Positions 1 to 10,048 of a DNA stretch of 64,000 bases are shown piece after piece (the first letter of the stretch is position 1; each line of letters starts with the position of its first letter). The notes beneath the pieces were generated by a model. That model was not told the origin of the DNA. It was given only the letters and a program-made list of their open reading frames with translations, and searched no databases. A program made the translations under genes and the position numbers. The stretch comes from Jaapia argillacea MUCL 33604. Taxonomy: Eukaryota; Basidiomycota; Agaricomycetes; Jaapiales; Jaapiaceae. The stretch covers positions 168,719 through 232,718 of the forward strand of contig KL197747.1 of assembly GCA_000697665.1 (NCBI GenBank), in the 5' to 3' direction.

Positions 1-14
1 ATCTCTCTCAAACA

Positions 15-2055
15 TCAAGCCGTCAACGGCGTCTTCGCCATCAAAGCCAGGATATCCCAACCAATATTTGCAGCTGCGATCGAAGTGATCTCATCTAAAA
101 AATCCCGGAAAATATCATCAACTCGCTGTAATGTGCAGTTTTTAGGGGGAGGAGCAAACCTTGTGTGTCGTAGGCTAATCAGGAGGAGGGCGGCAACGCG
201 TGAATCAGTCTTTGCTCCATCAAGCACGTGAGATTCGTACCTGGTGCAACTTCTACAATGTCGGCTCCGACGATCTTTAAGCCCTCAAGGCCCATGAGGA
301 TCTTTTTGATTTCCTATAACAGATCATAACAGTCAATCATCTCGAACCGTGTCAGACCATGATCGCCTACCCTGGTAGTGAAACCGCCAATTTCGGGACT
401 ACACATGTGATCATTTTTGAGGAAAAGAGCTCGGCAATCGCTACTTCGGACGAGACTTACGTTCCAGTGCTGCGAAAGTTTAGGGACAGAATGGACAGTC
501 AGTTGAAGGAAGCAAAGATTAGAGGCGAATGAAGACATACGCAGGTGCCATTCCCGGATCAATAACATCGATGTCAAGGGAAACTGAATTCATTCAGACT
601 TTCAGCTATCATGCGATTAGTATCAGGGACGGGGAAACATCTCACTATAAACTGGGTTATCGCCCACGACTTCACGGATCCTCTTCACGATCCCTTTGTA
701 ACCGACTTCTTCGATATCTTCTGCATGAGAGATCACAAAGCCAACTGTTTCCAGGGTCAGAAAGGTTTAGCCAGAGTCAACTGCCCCTAGACGAACCTTC
801 CCGATCATTCTCATAGTCTCCCCAGTCATTGATAGCACCACGAATGCCGACATGCTGGGAGATCAAATGGATGAGATAGGGCTCTTGACGGATGAGAATG
901 AAGGTGCGAACGATATTCGAGGTATTGGGAGCGAGTAGTCCCTCGTTGTGAGCATACCAGAAGTAGCTACCGTGGGTGACGGGGATCTCTTCGTCGGGTA
1001 GCCAGGGGCCGCTCTATAACCTTATGAGAGCCATCAATTGGGAATCAATTTTGACAACCTACCATAGCTTTGGGTTTCCACGTATCTATGAATATTGTTG
1101 GTGAGTCGCGACTCGGTGGTAGAGGTTATGAAAACCTACCAAGATGACTGTCAAAGTGGATCACGCTGTGATGATGTTGAGGATAGCAGTCTCTTAAGAA
1201 GCAGCTCGGACGTACCTCACGGGACCATAAATCTCTGCTACTCCACGAAGCAGAGGGAGGGTGATCGTATGATCGCCGCCCTGCATTACCAACGTCACAA
1301 TCGGGCACATAAGTTTGAGGGAAAGTCCTTACGAGGGTCAACACACGAGGGTGGAACTTCCCATCCTTGGCGATGCTCGATGCTTTGAACGAATGTGACG
1401 CCTCTCGCGATAACAACTCAGCGTTCGCTATCTCGAGTTGGCGTAAAGCCACTTTGCTGTCCACAAAAGTCATCGCTATTGAATCCAGTTTAATCTCTGA
1501 TTGGAGAATAGGAGGGTTCGATACGTACGAACGTCGCCGCAGTCAGCAACATCTATCAGGTCGCTCACTCGGATTTTGTGGAAGACGTTGATCCTGTCAA
1601 CTCCAAGACGTCGAGAGCCTTGACGGATTCCATTTGGTCCAAAACGAGCACTAAACGTCGAGTGAGACACAACATCGTAGATGAAAGGTCACGTAGCTTA
1701 CCCAGGTCTATAGCTTGTCGCAGTATCGAATGGTGCACCTATGAGCGATTCGCGATCAACCACCTCTCCACGACCTACAAACGAGACCTTGCTCACCTAG
1801 GACAGCAACGTCGTATTTCATTCCTGCATCGCTCCCAAAGCAACGAACAGGGTCAGCTCGAGCGAACGAAACCAGACCGTTCCACGACTCCTTCGCCCAC
1901 GTATCAGAGAAAATCAACTCTGAAGAGAACAATCGGGTAAAGTTGACACGATCCGTATGGCCATCAGAATAATGATATGGCGACGAGTAGAGGGGCGCTT
2001 GAGCCTGCGCTACGGCGGATGCGACCAATGCCAACACAATCGATACGGATATCAT
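15..2055 (-). CDS. Agmatinase/arginase-family ureohydrolase, predicted secreted
   Basis: Spliced minus-strand gene. The first exon (from 2055) begins MISVSIVLALVASAVAQAQA, a clear signal peptide, followed by the ureohydrolase start (FGSDAGMKYDVAVLG, near 1810). Downstream exons carry the metal-binding signatures of the arginase/agmatinase fold: GGDH in GGDHTITLPLL (near 1250), VIHFDSH (near 1150) and DIDVIDPGMAPA (near 560), then PEIGGFTTR and GLKIVGADIVEVAP (near 260), and the C-terminal helix SIAAANIGWDILALM. Family members hydrolyse agmatine (or a related guanidino compound) to urea and an amine using two Mn ions. The signal peptide puts the enzyme in the secretory path or outside the cell, which is common for fungal agmatinase-like proteins. 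The substrate is not settled by sequence; other guanidino compounds are possible. The stop codon is at 15-17. The family is certain; exact exon borders are not. Confidence 0.88.
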
Positions 2056-2798
2056 GGTTGTGTCTGGCAGGGAAATAGATAGACAGTCATATCGCACAGA
2101 GCATTGATAAGCCCTTCCCCGTTCCCACTCGTTCTATCTGCAACGCGAGGTTGGAAAAGATAACAGACATAGTTCGTCACGTGGCCGTGTCCTCTAGCCA
2201 ATCAGCGTTCAGTAGCTTCAGGTATGGTATGGATTATTGAAGTCTTGGGAAATGCGGAGGGGGTAAAATAGGTGGGGTTACCACGAGGTAGGGCATCGGA
2301 GGATAACTGGACTAGTGGACCCAAAGTCTCCCGAAAGTTTGACGCTCGACGCTGACCATGTCCAAAGATGCGTCAATGCTCTGTCGCGCTCGCGAACAAT
2401 CATTCGGCGACGGCGAGCCAACAAATTTCCAGAACTGTTGGTTGCCGAGTGAAGTATTTGAGGTACGTACCAACACCGCCTGTCAACAGAACATCGATAC
2501 CTCGACCAAGTTGGGACTATGATCATCGACCATCCCAGGAGACTTTCAAACAATGATTTCGGCTGTCATCTTCTCAACTTGAGGAGATCAAAACCGAGGT
2601 CATCGAACGATGTACACCACGATTCGATGGAAACCAAATCCCAAAGCAAGTGGAAAGAGGTGGAAAGAGACAGGACGAGGAACGTTCTGAAATTCGGGGT
2701 GGTGACGGTCAAGTGCGAGCTTGTTTCGGGGTCTCTCGCGCATATATCCTGACCCCGAAGTCAAAGTGGGCGTATTGCGTCAGCATCTACCTATACTG
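2056..2798. other. Intergenic region between agmatinase 5' end and FAH 3' end
   Basis: About 740 bp lying upstream of the agmatinase start and downstream of the FAH-family stop. Short open frames occur on both strands, but none shows a domain, a consistent splice pattern or a signal peptide. It most likely holds the agmatinase promoter and the FAH-gene terminator. No TATA box could be assigned with confidence. Confidence 0.4.
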
Positions 2799-3904
2799 CT
2801 ACTCGTACAAAACGGCATGCTTCAAAATTCCAAGCCCTTCGATCTCGACTTCAACTTGATCGCCATCTTTAAGATAGACGTTAGGCTTACGGACGAAGCC
2901 AACACCTACGCAGTTCATGAAAATGGAGTGGGAGATTAGGAAGGTTTCCATGATTCTCAATAGTAAAGACATGCGTACCGTCGGGAGTGCCGGTCATGAT
3001 CACAGTCCCCTTCTCAAGGGTAGTTCCCTCACTGAACTTGGCCAAGATATCCCTCACTTTGTGAACCATCTCTTCCGTGTTAGACGATTGCATCGTCTCC
3101 CCATTTAGTCGCAGAGAGACATCAAGTTTGCTGTGGTCGATGGCCTATAACCAATTGATTCACTGAGTCCGGTCAAATGGTCTCCAACAGGGGACAACCC
3201 ACCTCAGATGAAACCAGCACAGGCCCCACAGGCGCGAACCCATTCAGCCCTTTGCCCATACACCATTGCGTCCCACTCAGTTCCGGTACGATCTGAGCTT
3301 TCCTCCAACTGATATCATCCCCACACATATATCCCGCCACATACTCCTTCCACTCATCACCAGAAGAAGGGACGTTCAAAGCATCCTTCTTGATTACCAA
3401 GCACATCTCCGCTTCGCTAATATCAAGATCAGTCGACGGAAACAAAATGGGAAGGGGGTAGACGGACTAATCAAGGGACTCATCCTGTGCGACTTTCGGT
3501 ACAGGGACAGGTGTAAACGGGTCACCGATGGAGGTCCGTGGCTTAATGAAAAGAGTCGGCCATTTAGGTACATGGGATATGGCCCTCCCTTCAGCGACTA
3601 TAAATTCACAACCATCAGCAACACTCCAAGACCTCTCAACCCCAAGTCTCTCACCATGCTTAGCATAATTCAACCCGACACAACGAACAATCGGCACACT
3701 CTCCTTCGAAACCGGAGCGAGTAATTTCTCTACGGTCTTCACTTCTCTGGTGATACCATACGTACCCAACGGGTCTCCAGCGACCACGTAGGCTTGAGTC
3801 CCAGGACCGATGGAGGATACAGTCGATGTATCCACCAACTGGCCGGTGTAGGTTCCAGCATCTTCACGGGCGATAAATCGGATGAGGTGAGTCCACTGGC
3901 TCAT
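2799..3904 (-). CDS. Fumarylacetoacetate hydrolase (FAH) family protein
   Basis: Starts at the ATG at 3904 (MSQWTHLIRFIAREDAGTYT). Recognisable FAH-family blocks follow in order: CVGLNYAKHGERLG, TLFIKPRTSIGDPF, then in the next exon EAEMCLVIKKDA and VAGYMCGDDISWRKAQ, then QWCMGKGLNGFAPVGPVLVS, then TLEKGTVIMTGTPDG joined across an intron to VGFVRKPNVYLKDGD and a final VEVEIEGLGILKHAVLYE. The acidic metal ligands typical of the fold (E-x-E plus a later D) fall in the EAEMCLVI and CGDDISW blocks. The size (about 330 aa) is normal for FAHD-type hydrolases and tautomerases, which act on acylpyruvates, oxaloacetate or ureidoglycolate; true fumarylacetoacetase is longer. The substrate therefore stays open. 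It shares its strand with the Orc6/BTB gene 350 bp upstream. The last intron (about 60 bp, GTACGC...TAG) is well defined and restores the conserved GTPDGVGF motif. Confidence 0.9.
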
Positions 3905-4256
3905 TGCAGTCGGTAGGAGAGAGAAAATACGACATGATATCTAATGATAATCTGATCGTCTGAGGACTCGCAGGAATAGGATGGGTAATCGTCTCAAGCG
4001 GTCATCGAAGAAGAGGCGAGCGTGACAGGTAACGAGAGCAGTCACGCGTTTCTCAAATGTGCACTGTGTCCCCAAAGGGCAACAACATTGGACATGGAGG
4101 AACCTGCGAGGGATCATCCAGTGAAGCGCACTCCCGAGATGGGTAACACAATGATTAGTTGATGGGAATGCATAGGAGGACATGCGGTGAATATGAAGGG
4201 CATCACTGACGGTGCAAACATGCGAGGAGGGATAATCTAACCAGTCAGAACGGCAT

Positions 4257-6591
4257 TCAAGTCCCATGCCCGCGGAGATCCTCCCAACTCCCAAGCGAGA
4301 AATACTCCGGGAGTTTCTTCCAAGCACCCTCAACCGCAATCTCCTGATCCTCTCGAAGCTTATCAGAACAATTCCGACAACAGTACTTGTCGTCCACCAA
4401 GTCATCCCAATATCGATAGACAGAGAGCGTTCGGGGGGTCGTAAGTGGCGAGTATCGACATGATTGCCAAAGTGGTTTCAAGATTCTCGAAGAGCAACGC
4501 TTGTCATCAGTGCAAGCACTCGAGGCCTGTGGGTTATAAAGGAAACTCCACGTTTCCTGTTGTTGCACGTCCAGGAGTCTATCTCTGCCAAGAAGGCAAG
4601 AAGCTCTATCGCCCACGGATAGTCTTGCCTCGACTCCGTCGAGAGAGACCCCGCGAAGGATGAATTCCGTTGGCATGGCACAACAAAGGTAGAACGCTCC
4701 AGGTAACAACTCCAACATGTTGATCTCGCGGCCAATATTTATCGCCTGGATAAGCCACCACATCATCTCAGGAGTCAACTCTGCGTATCTGAGTTTGTTG
4801 ACGGATTCGAGCGAGGTGAGTACCTGGAGGCCGAGGAGGCTGAAGGATTTGCTCCGTAGTTTGGAGACACCATACTTGGCGCTGAGGTGGAGAACTCCAA
4901 ACATAACGGGATAAACCACTTTCCCTCCGGTGTCGAGGTCGCTATGAAATCATCAATTGGTAATAGGGAATAAATGAATGAGATTGGACTACGCACAGAG
5001 GATCGTACAGATATTTCAAGAAGTTCGTCACATCTCTTGCTGAAGAGGATAACGGGAAAACGGGGCAGCCTTCAATGCGGTCTCCAACAGGTTTGTTCAG
5101 TATGTCGGCGAGGATCGGAGAATGCATGGAGAGAACAGTTCGATGTACTCGGAACTGGGTACTCTCTGCCAGAAGAATAACTGAACCATCGTCCAACCAG
5201 AGACCTTCAGCCTTCGTATGCGAAGGGACAGTCGAGATAAGGGCGCTCTGAGGAGATTGCTTGGTGGCATCCTGTTGCTCCAGACGAGCACGCTTAGCTG
5301 GTCTCGGTTCTTCCTCCGATTGTGAAACTCTCTCCGGTGAGGAAGATGTCGACATGGAAGAAGATGATGGCAAAGATGCCTTGCGAACTCGTGATGAGGA
5401 CTGAGGAGAGGAGCCGGTCGAGGGTTCTGGGAGGCTGGTCGGGGGAAGGGAGTTTGTCTTGCACTGGTCTCGTGGATCAGAGGACGCCGCGGGTAGCTGG
5501 GGCATGGGCGTGGGCGCTATCTGGCCCTGTGAGAGCCTGGAAGCAGGTGGTTGGTTGGTAGGAGGATGTGAAGGATGTGATTTAGCATGTGTTAGGGTAG
5601 GCGTCGCAGCGGGCGGTGGAACGGTGGCTGGTGGAGGTTTACGATCAGCTCCATGGGAAGAATTTGGTTCGGACCGCATCGAGGTGCTGGGCTGGCCAAC
5701 ATATGTGGATGGATAACTTTCGGGACGCATAGATCGTGGGACTGAAGGTGCGTCGGTGGAAGCTGAGTGGGAGGCGTCTGAAACGGAATCTCGATGACTC
5801 GTTGGTCGATTGGACGATGTTCCTTTGAGTTGGTTTGCCACATTTGCCTTCTCTTCTTGGATCATGGCAAGGGCCCCACCACAAGCCCTATCAAGGTTGC
5901 CCAAGAATTCGTCGAAAACCGTTTGAGATATGTTGTATTTTGATTGGAGGTCGTCCTCCCGGATTTTCGAGATCTAGGTACGGGTTAGTACTCTCCAGGA
6001 CTGGTGTTGGTGAGGGATCATACCCCAATTAAACGAGAGATCCGATAGAATATGGCGCATTTTAACAAGGCATGATCTGCGCGGTTGGACACGCGAAATC
6101 GTCGAGTGCGGAGCAGCGCTTTCTCCAAGTCTTCCATCCAGCCCATTACAGTTTCTGCCCTCAGTATCTTGTGGTCCGATACCAGACTTTGGTATGTCGG
6201 CTCGTAGGCCACCGCACTTGCGCTCTCTTTTACCACAGGTTTCTGCAGCACCTTTCTGACTAAATATAGGGTGTCGGAGAAGACGTGGGGAGAGAGGGCA
6301 GATGCTCTTTCCGCGGCGCTGCGAGTCACTTCATCATTTCCCAACCTGGTAGACAAGATCGATCAGACACCGAACGCAGGTGTTAGTAGGCGAAAGGACG
6401 CACTCTTCGGATGCGAGTAAAGCGCAAATCGCAGCCAGACCAGAGGCGCCGACCCCAAGTTTCACTTCAGAACCCTTTCGTGTCTTATCGACAACTGTGA
6501 GCACCAGGCTCTTGGCTTTGTTGTAAGTTCCGTTCGTCCTGCAGACCAATCTGAGGATCTCGTCCTGAAGCTTTTCGATTTCGGGAGCCAT
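4257..6591 (-). CDS. Orc6-like protein continuing in frame into a BTB/POZ protein (fusion, or two abutting genes)
   Basis: The chosen start is MAPEIEKLQDEILRLV at 6591. After splicing an intron with a perfect CTACTAAC branch site, the reading is GLAAICALLASEELGNDEVT, then a second helical repeat (GWMEDLEKALLRTRRFRV, ALLKCAIFYRISRLIG). After another well-formed intron comes ISKIREDDLQ and QTVFDEFLGNLDRACGG. This order, two cyclin-box-like repeats and then a helix resembling the xxxFDRLCKQLEKIG end of Orc6, is what the origin recognition complex subunit 6 (a DNA replication licensing factor) looks like. The same open frame (4942-5904) then runs through about 180 Ser/Pro-rich residues and a basic patch (PAKRARLEQQ) into a BTB domain (LWLDDGSVILLAESTQFRVH, LSMHSPILADIL, DVTNFLKYLYDPL). 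A last exon holds a Cys-containing tail ending GSWEDLRGHGT. No stop separates the halves. The BTB half closely matches the gene at 8967, whose own start lies just before a PKRPRLE patch, so a separate BTB gene starting near MSTSSSPERVSQSEEE is a real alternative. Confidence 0.6.
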
Positions 6592-6731
6592 CAATATGTA
6601 ATCTGTGACCACAAAGAGGCCTAAAAGTTGATAAAAGTTCCAGTAGGGTAATGCGGGGAGATGATACCGTGGTCTGTCCAAAGTCGCGTCCAAGTTGTCG
6701 ATCAAGTTTGAAGATATGGGCGGTGGCGTTC

Positions 6732-6815
6732 CAGCTGGTTGCAAATCAATAGTCGAAGTGACGGCATTTCCGCTCAGGAATCTTTGTTTATGAACACACC
6801 AGAGTAAACAACGAT
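6732..6815. mobile_element. Degenerate single end of the 24-kb inverted-repeat transposon family
   Basis: This stretch begins CAGCTGGTTGCAAA and continues with CATTTCCGCTCAGGAATCTT. It matches, with scattered differences, the terminal inverted repeat of the element at 24086-24513. Only one end is visible here and no matching partner was seen nearby, so this is a truncated or solo copy. It lies about 140 bp upstream of the Orc6-like start codon, in that gene's promoter region. Confidence 0.65.
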
Positions 6816-7470
6816 AGCCCATAGTAGCGGCACATCGGCAACAGCAACCTGTTGTAGGATTCTTCCTTGCCTTGGGTCGAGCTCTCGATGCCCCAACTGT
6901 TTTTACCCTTATAGGGGAGTCTTCTGAGCAGTGTTCCTGAGTGCAACGGAGAGACAGCGGACTATTGATAAGTATGCAATCATCCGGACACTTTGGTTCC
7001 GGGTTCGGTGACTTGTTTGTCGGCCGGCTTCAGTTTGTTTTCCTTCATGTTCGTCCTTCATCTCTTTGACGTTTGCAATCTGCGTTGGCTTTGTACTGGA
7101 TCAATGACTAGTTTTACTTGATAATCCCGTGTCGAAAGCTGGACATTATTCAGCGAACATCATTGTTTGGCATGGGACAACTGGCTGACATCGACGACTT
7201 GCTGTTTTATTGTCGGCTGGTCAAGATTTCCATCCACTGACCGTCAGGTCATGGCGTTTCGGACTGCGAACTTTTGGAACCTCTAGGCCGAGTTATCCAC
7301 GCATCGGAGTGACGATGCCAGCGACGTCTTCCACCCAATGTCAGCCAAAGCTTAAATTCTCCTACTTATCCACTCTCAAAACCCCTCAAGTCCGTTTCGT
7401 ACGAGTTTTACACTGTTCGACCACATTCCCCAGTCACCAGTCCTGCTACTCGACATACTACACAACCGCT

Positions 7471-8594
7471 ATGAACAGCACAGATCTCGCCCCTTTCGTT
7501 CGCTCAAACATCTGGTTTCCTGACGGAAACGTCGTTCTCATCGTGGACCAGTTCGCTTTCAGAGTTCACCGAGGTCAGCTCGAGCGTCATTCGGAAGTCT
7601 TCCGTGATATGTTTTCTATCCCGCAACCTTCCAACGAAGATTTGTTTGAGGGCTGTATTTGCATCAAGTTGTATGATTCGTCGGCGGATCTACTTTTCCT
7701 CCTGACAGCCCTGTATGATGGACTGTGAGTCCTGTTTTTCTCCATATCTTTCACTTGACTGAAATTCAGACCCGCTCTAGGTATTTCCATAAACCTCGGG
7801 CGAGAGATTTCTCGGCGATATCTGCAGTACTCCGCTTGTCCTCCAAGTACCTCATCGATCATCTCCGTCGACATTGTATTCTCCGTCTCGAACAAGATTG
7901 GCCATCAACTCTGGTCGGCTGGGACCACAGAGAGAAGGTCGCGATTGAGCCATCTGGAAGATACAACCCACGGGAATTCTACCCCCACCCCATCCTCGTT
8001 ATAGACCTAGCACGTCAACTTTCGCTCGATTTCGTATTGCCCGCAGCTTTTTACGATCTTTCCCGTTACGGTCCCAGTAAAATCGCCTCTGGCACACTCT
8101 GCCCGGCCACCACCACCATCACATCAAATGGCTCGTCAGCCACCAAGACCATCGCTTTCCTTTCCCGCCAAGACTTGTTGACTACGTTTTCTGGGCGTGA
8201 ACACGGGCAGCGATACATCTCCACCTTCATTTCTGAAGAGCTCTCGAACCGACCTGTCTCCGCCTCGTGCTCCAACGCATCTTCACCCACGTCACCTTCG
8301 CCCTCCAACCCATGTATCGAATCGTTCTACTTTATCCAGCTCAACGTTCTGCGTTCGGTGGGTGGCATCGCGGCAGGGCGGGATGGCGATCCCCTCTATA
8401 CCCTCCTTCAAGCTATCGAAATGCTCTCACGAACGGATTTCTCGGATGGAGAAACTGGAAGGCAGTGCGGATTGTTGATATGTGGTGCTTGTAGGAAAGA
8501 GTTTGAGACGAGTGTCGGGAGGTGCAGAGGGGTCGTTTGGGAGGAGTTGAAAGGGTGGTTTAATCTGGAACCCGAGATCATGGCGATTGAATGA
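7471..8594 (+). CDS. BTB/POZ domain protein
   Basis: The chosen start is MNSTDLAPFVRSNIWFPDGN at 7471. The frame is open further upstream, so a longer N terminus is possible. A BTB core follows: NVVLIVDQFAFRVHRGQLER, HSEVFRDMF, then LYDSSADLLFLLTALYDGL. An intron (GTGAGT ... CTCTAG, about 7727-7781) joins to FSAISAVLRLSSKYLIDHLR, the helix pair that follows BTB domains in fungal families of this kind. The rest of the protein (about 200 aa) contains Ser/Thr-rich stretches and a tail with two CxxC-like pairs (CGLLICGACRKEFET). BTB domains mediate dimerisation and, in many proteins, binding to Cul3 ubiquitin ligases; no partner can be inferred here. It is one of three related genes within 6 kb and the most diverged of them. 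Confidence 0.82.
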
Positions 8595-8966
8595 TTGTTT
8601 TCGATGTTTGATTTTCCGTCGCGTGTGCTATCGTTTGCTATCTGAACAGAATGTATCGTTTGCCCTTTTGGCATTGTCTGTGCCTCAATACGGACCAGCT
8701 CGTTGTAAGTGCCCCATCCCAGTTGCAAAGGCCATTTGATCTATCGTTTTGTTCATTGGCCGTGACGTTGTAACCTTTTGCTCTGCTCCTCTGGTCCGGG
8801 AAGTTCCGGGCTTGCTCCTTTGCTCCTCTTCTCAAGTTCCCCTTTGCTACAAGTCGGACATATCAAATTATCTATCCTTTCACTTCTGGTCCCGGGCTAG
8901 TTATATAAACCATGGCCGTCTCTTTCTCCCTCAAACTTCGACGACGTTCCGTACCCACCCTCCGCC

Positions 8967-10048
8967 ATGCAAGGTCCCCGTCTACGCCAACCCAAACGGC
9001 CACGCCTTGAACCAGAAGACCGTAGAGTGTCTGTAGATCACTCTGCAACTCAGCCATGTCGGCATCCTGCCCTCTGGTTTGAAGACGGTTCAGTGATCCT
9101 TACGACGGATACCCATACATTTTGCGTCCACAAAACAATTTTGGCGAGTCACTCACCTCGCTTTGCCGAGATGTTCAAGGATCTCCCTACCGGTCGTGGG
9201 ATGCGCGAATCTGGAGGAGATGGTTATCCAGTCGTCCCTTTGTCAGAGCCTGGTCGAGATATGGTGAACTTTCTCAGATATCTGTACGACCCTTTGTGAG
9301 TGGCATCCGGTGCTCTTCTCATTCATTGGACCATCCTTGGCTCATCGGTTCATTATGAAGCATCTTAGAACAGAGGTTCCCAGATGTGGAGCAAATGTTG
9401 CTCGCGGTTGTGGCCGTTCTCCGCCTGAGCACACGATACAAGGTTCGCAGAGGGCGGCATACGGCTATGAAGATACTCAAGCAAGAAGTAGCAACTTCTC
9501 TCGAAGAATACGCGTCCGGACGCGGTCAAAACCTTCCCCCTCACTGGATCATTCGACTCATCCGGGTAGCTCGCGAGTGTGGAGAGCAGGAGTTACTACC
9601 ATTCGCCTTCCTACAATGTTCTGGGTGGCCCATCCCTTGTATTATCGGGGGTATCAGTTCACCTAATGGCAACCCCGTTTATCTTTCGGATCAGGATCGA
9701 GCTACTTGCCTACTTGGAAGGGAGAAACTGTTGGATGTGGAGAGGAAGGAGACTTGGGCGTTTCTCTACAACCCACAACCAGTCGAGGCTTGTACGAAGG
9801 CGAAGGCATGTCGAGCTCAGCTCTTCACGGTCCTTGCCGACAAACTTCGCGACACGCCTGCGGGTATGCCTCTTGCTTTCAAGGAATTCGAAGCTTGGGA
9901 TATACTGGCGCAAGGTTGTTGTAAAAGTTGTGTGACAAAGTTTAAGGCAGATCATGAGCAAGCGAGGAAAGCGGCATGGCAGAAACTACCCTGGATCTTT
10001 GGTCTTGGTACTTGGGAGGAGCTTTCGAAGAGCCAGGGCGAGGATTAA
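8967..10048 (+). CDS. BTB/POZ domain protein, close paralog of the Orc6-linked BTB half
   Basis: A TATA box (TATATAAA, 8902-8909) lies 58 bp before the ATG at 8967, which supports this short N terminus. The protein begins MQGPRLRQPKRPRLEPEDRR, then the BTB core HPALWFEDGSVILTTDTHTF, SHSPRFAEMFKDL and DMVNFLRYLYDPL. An intron of about 95 bp follows (donor GTGAGT at 9297, acceptor before TTCCCAGATG). After it come VVAVLRLSTRYKVRRGR, GREKLLDVERKETWAFLYNP and a tail with CCKSCVTKF and WIFGLGTWEEL. The gene at 4257 shares these tail motifs (ETWSFLYNP, CCRNCSDKL, FSLGSWEDL), so the pair arose by duplication and now sits head to head with the third BTB gene in between. The function is unknown; BTB proteins are usually adaptor or dimerisation modules. 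Confidence 0.87.

Noticed and set aside
3941-4405. 154-codon minus-strand frame overlapping the BTB gene end
   Set aside because: It is in another frame of the last BTB exon, whose own frame keeps the tail motifs shared with the paralog at 8967.
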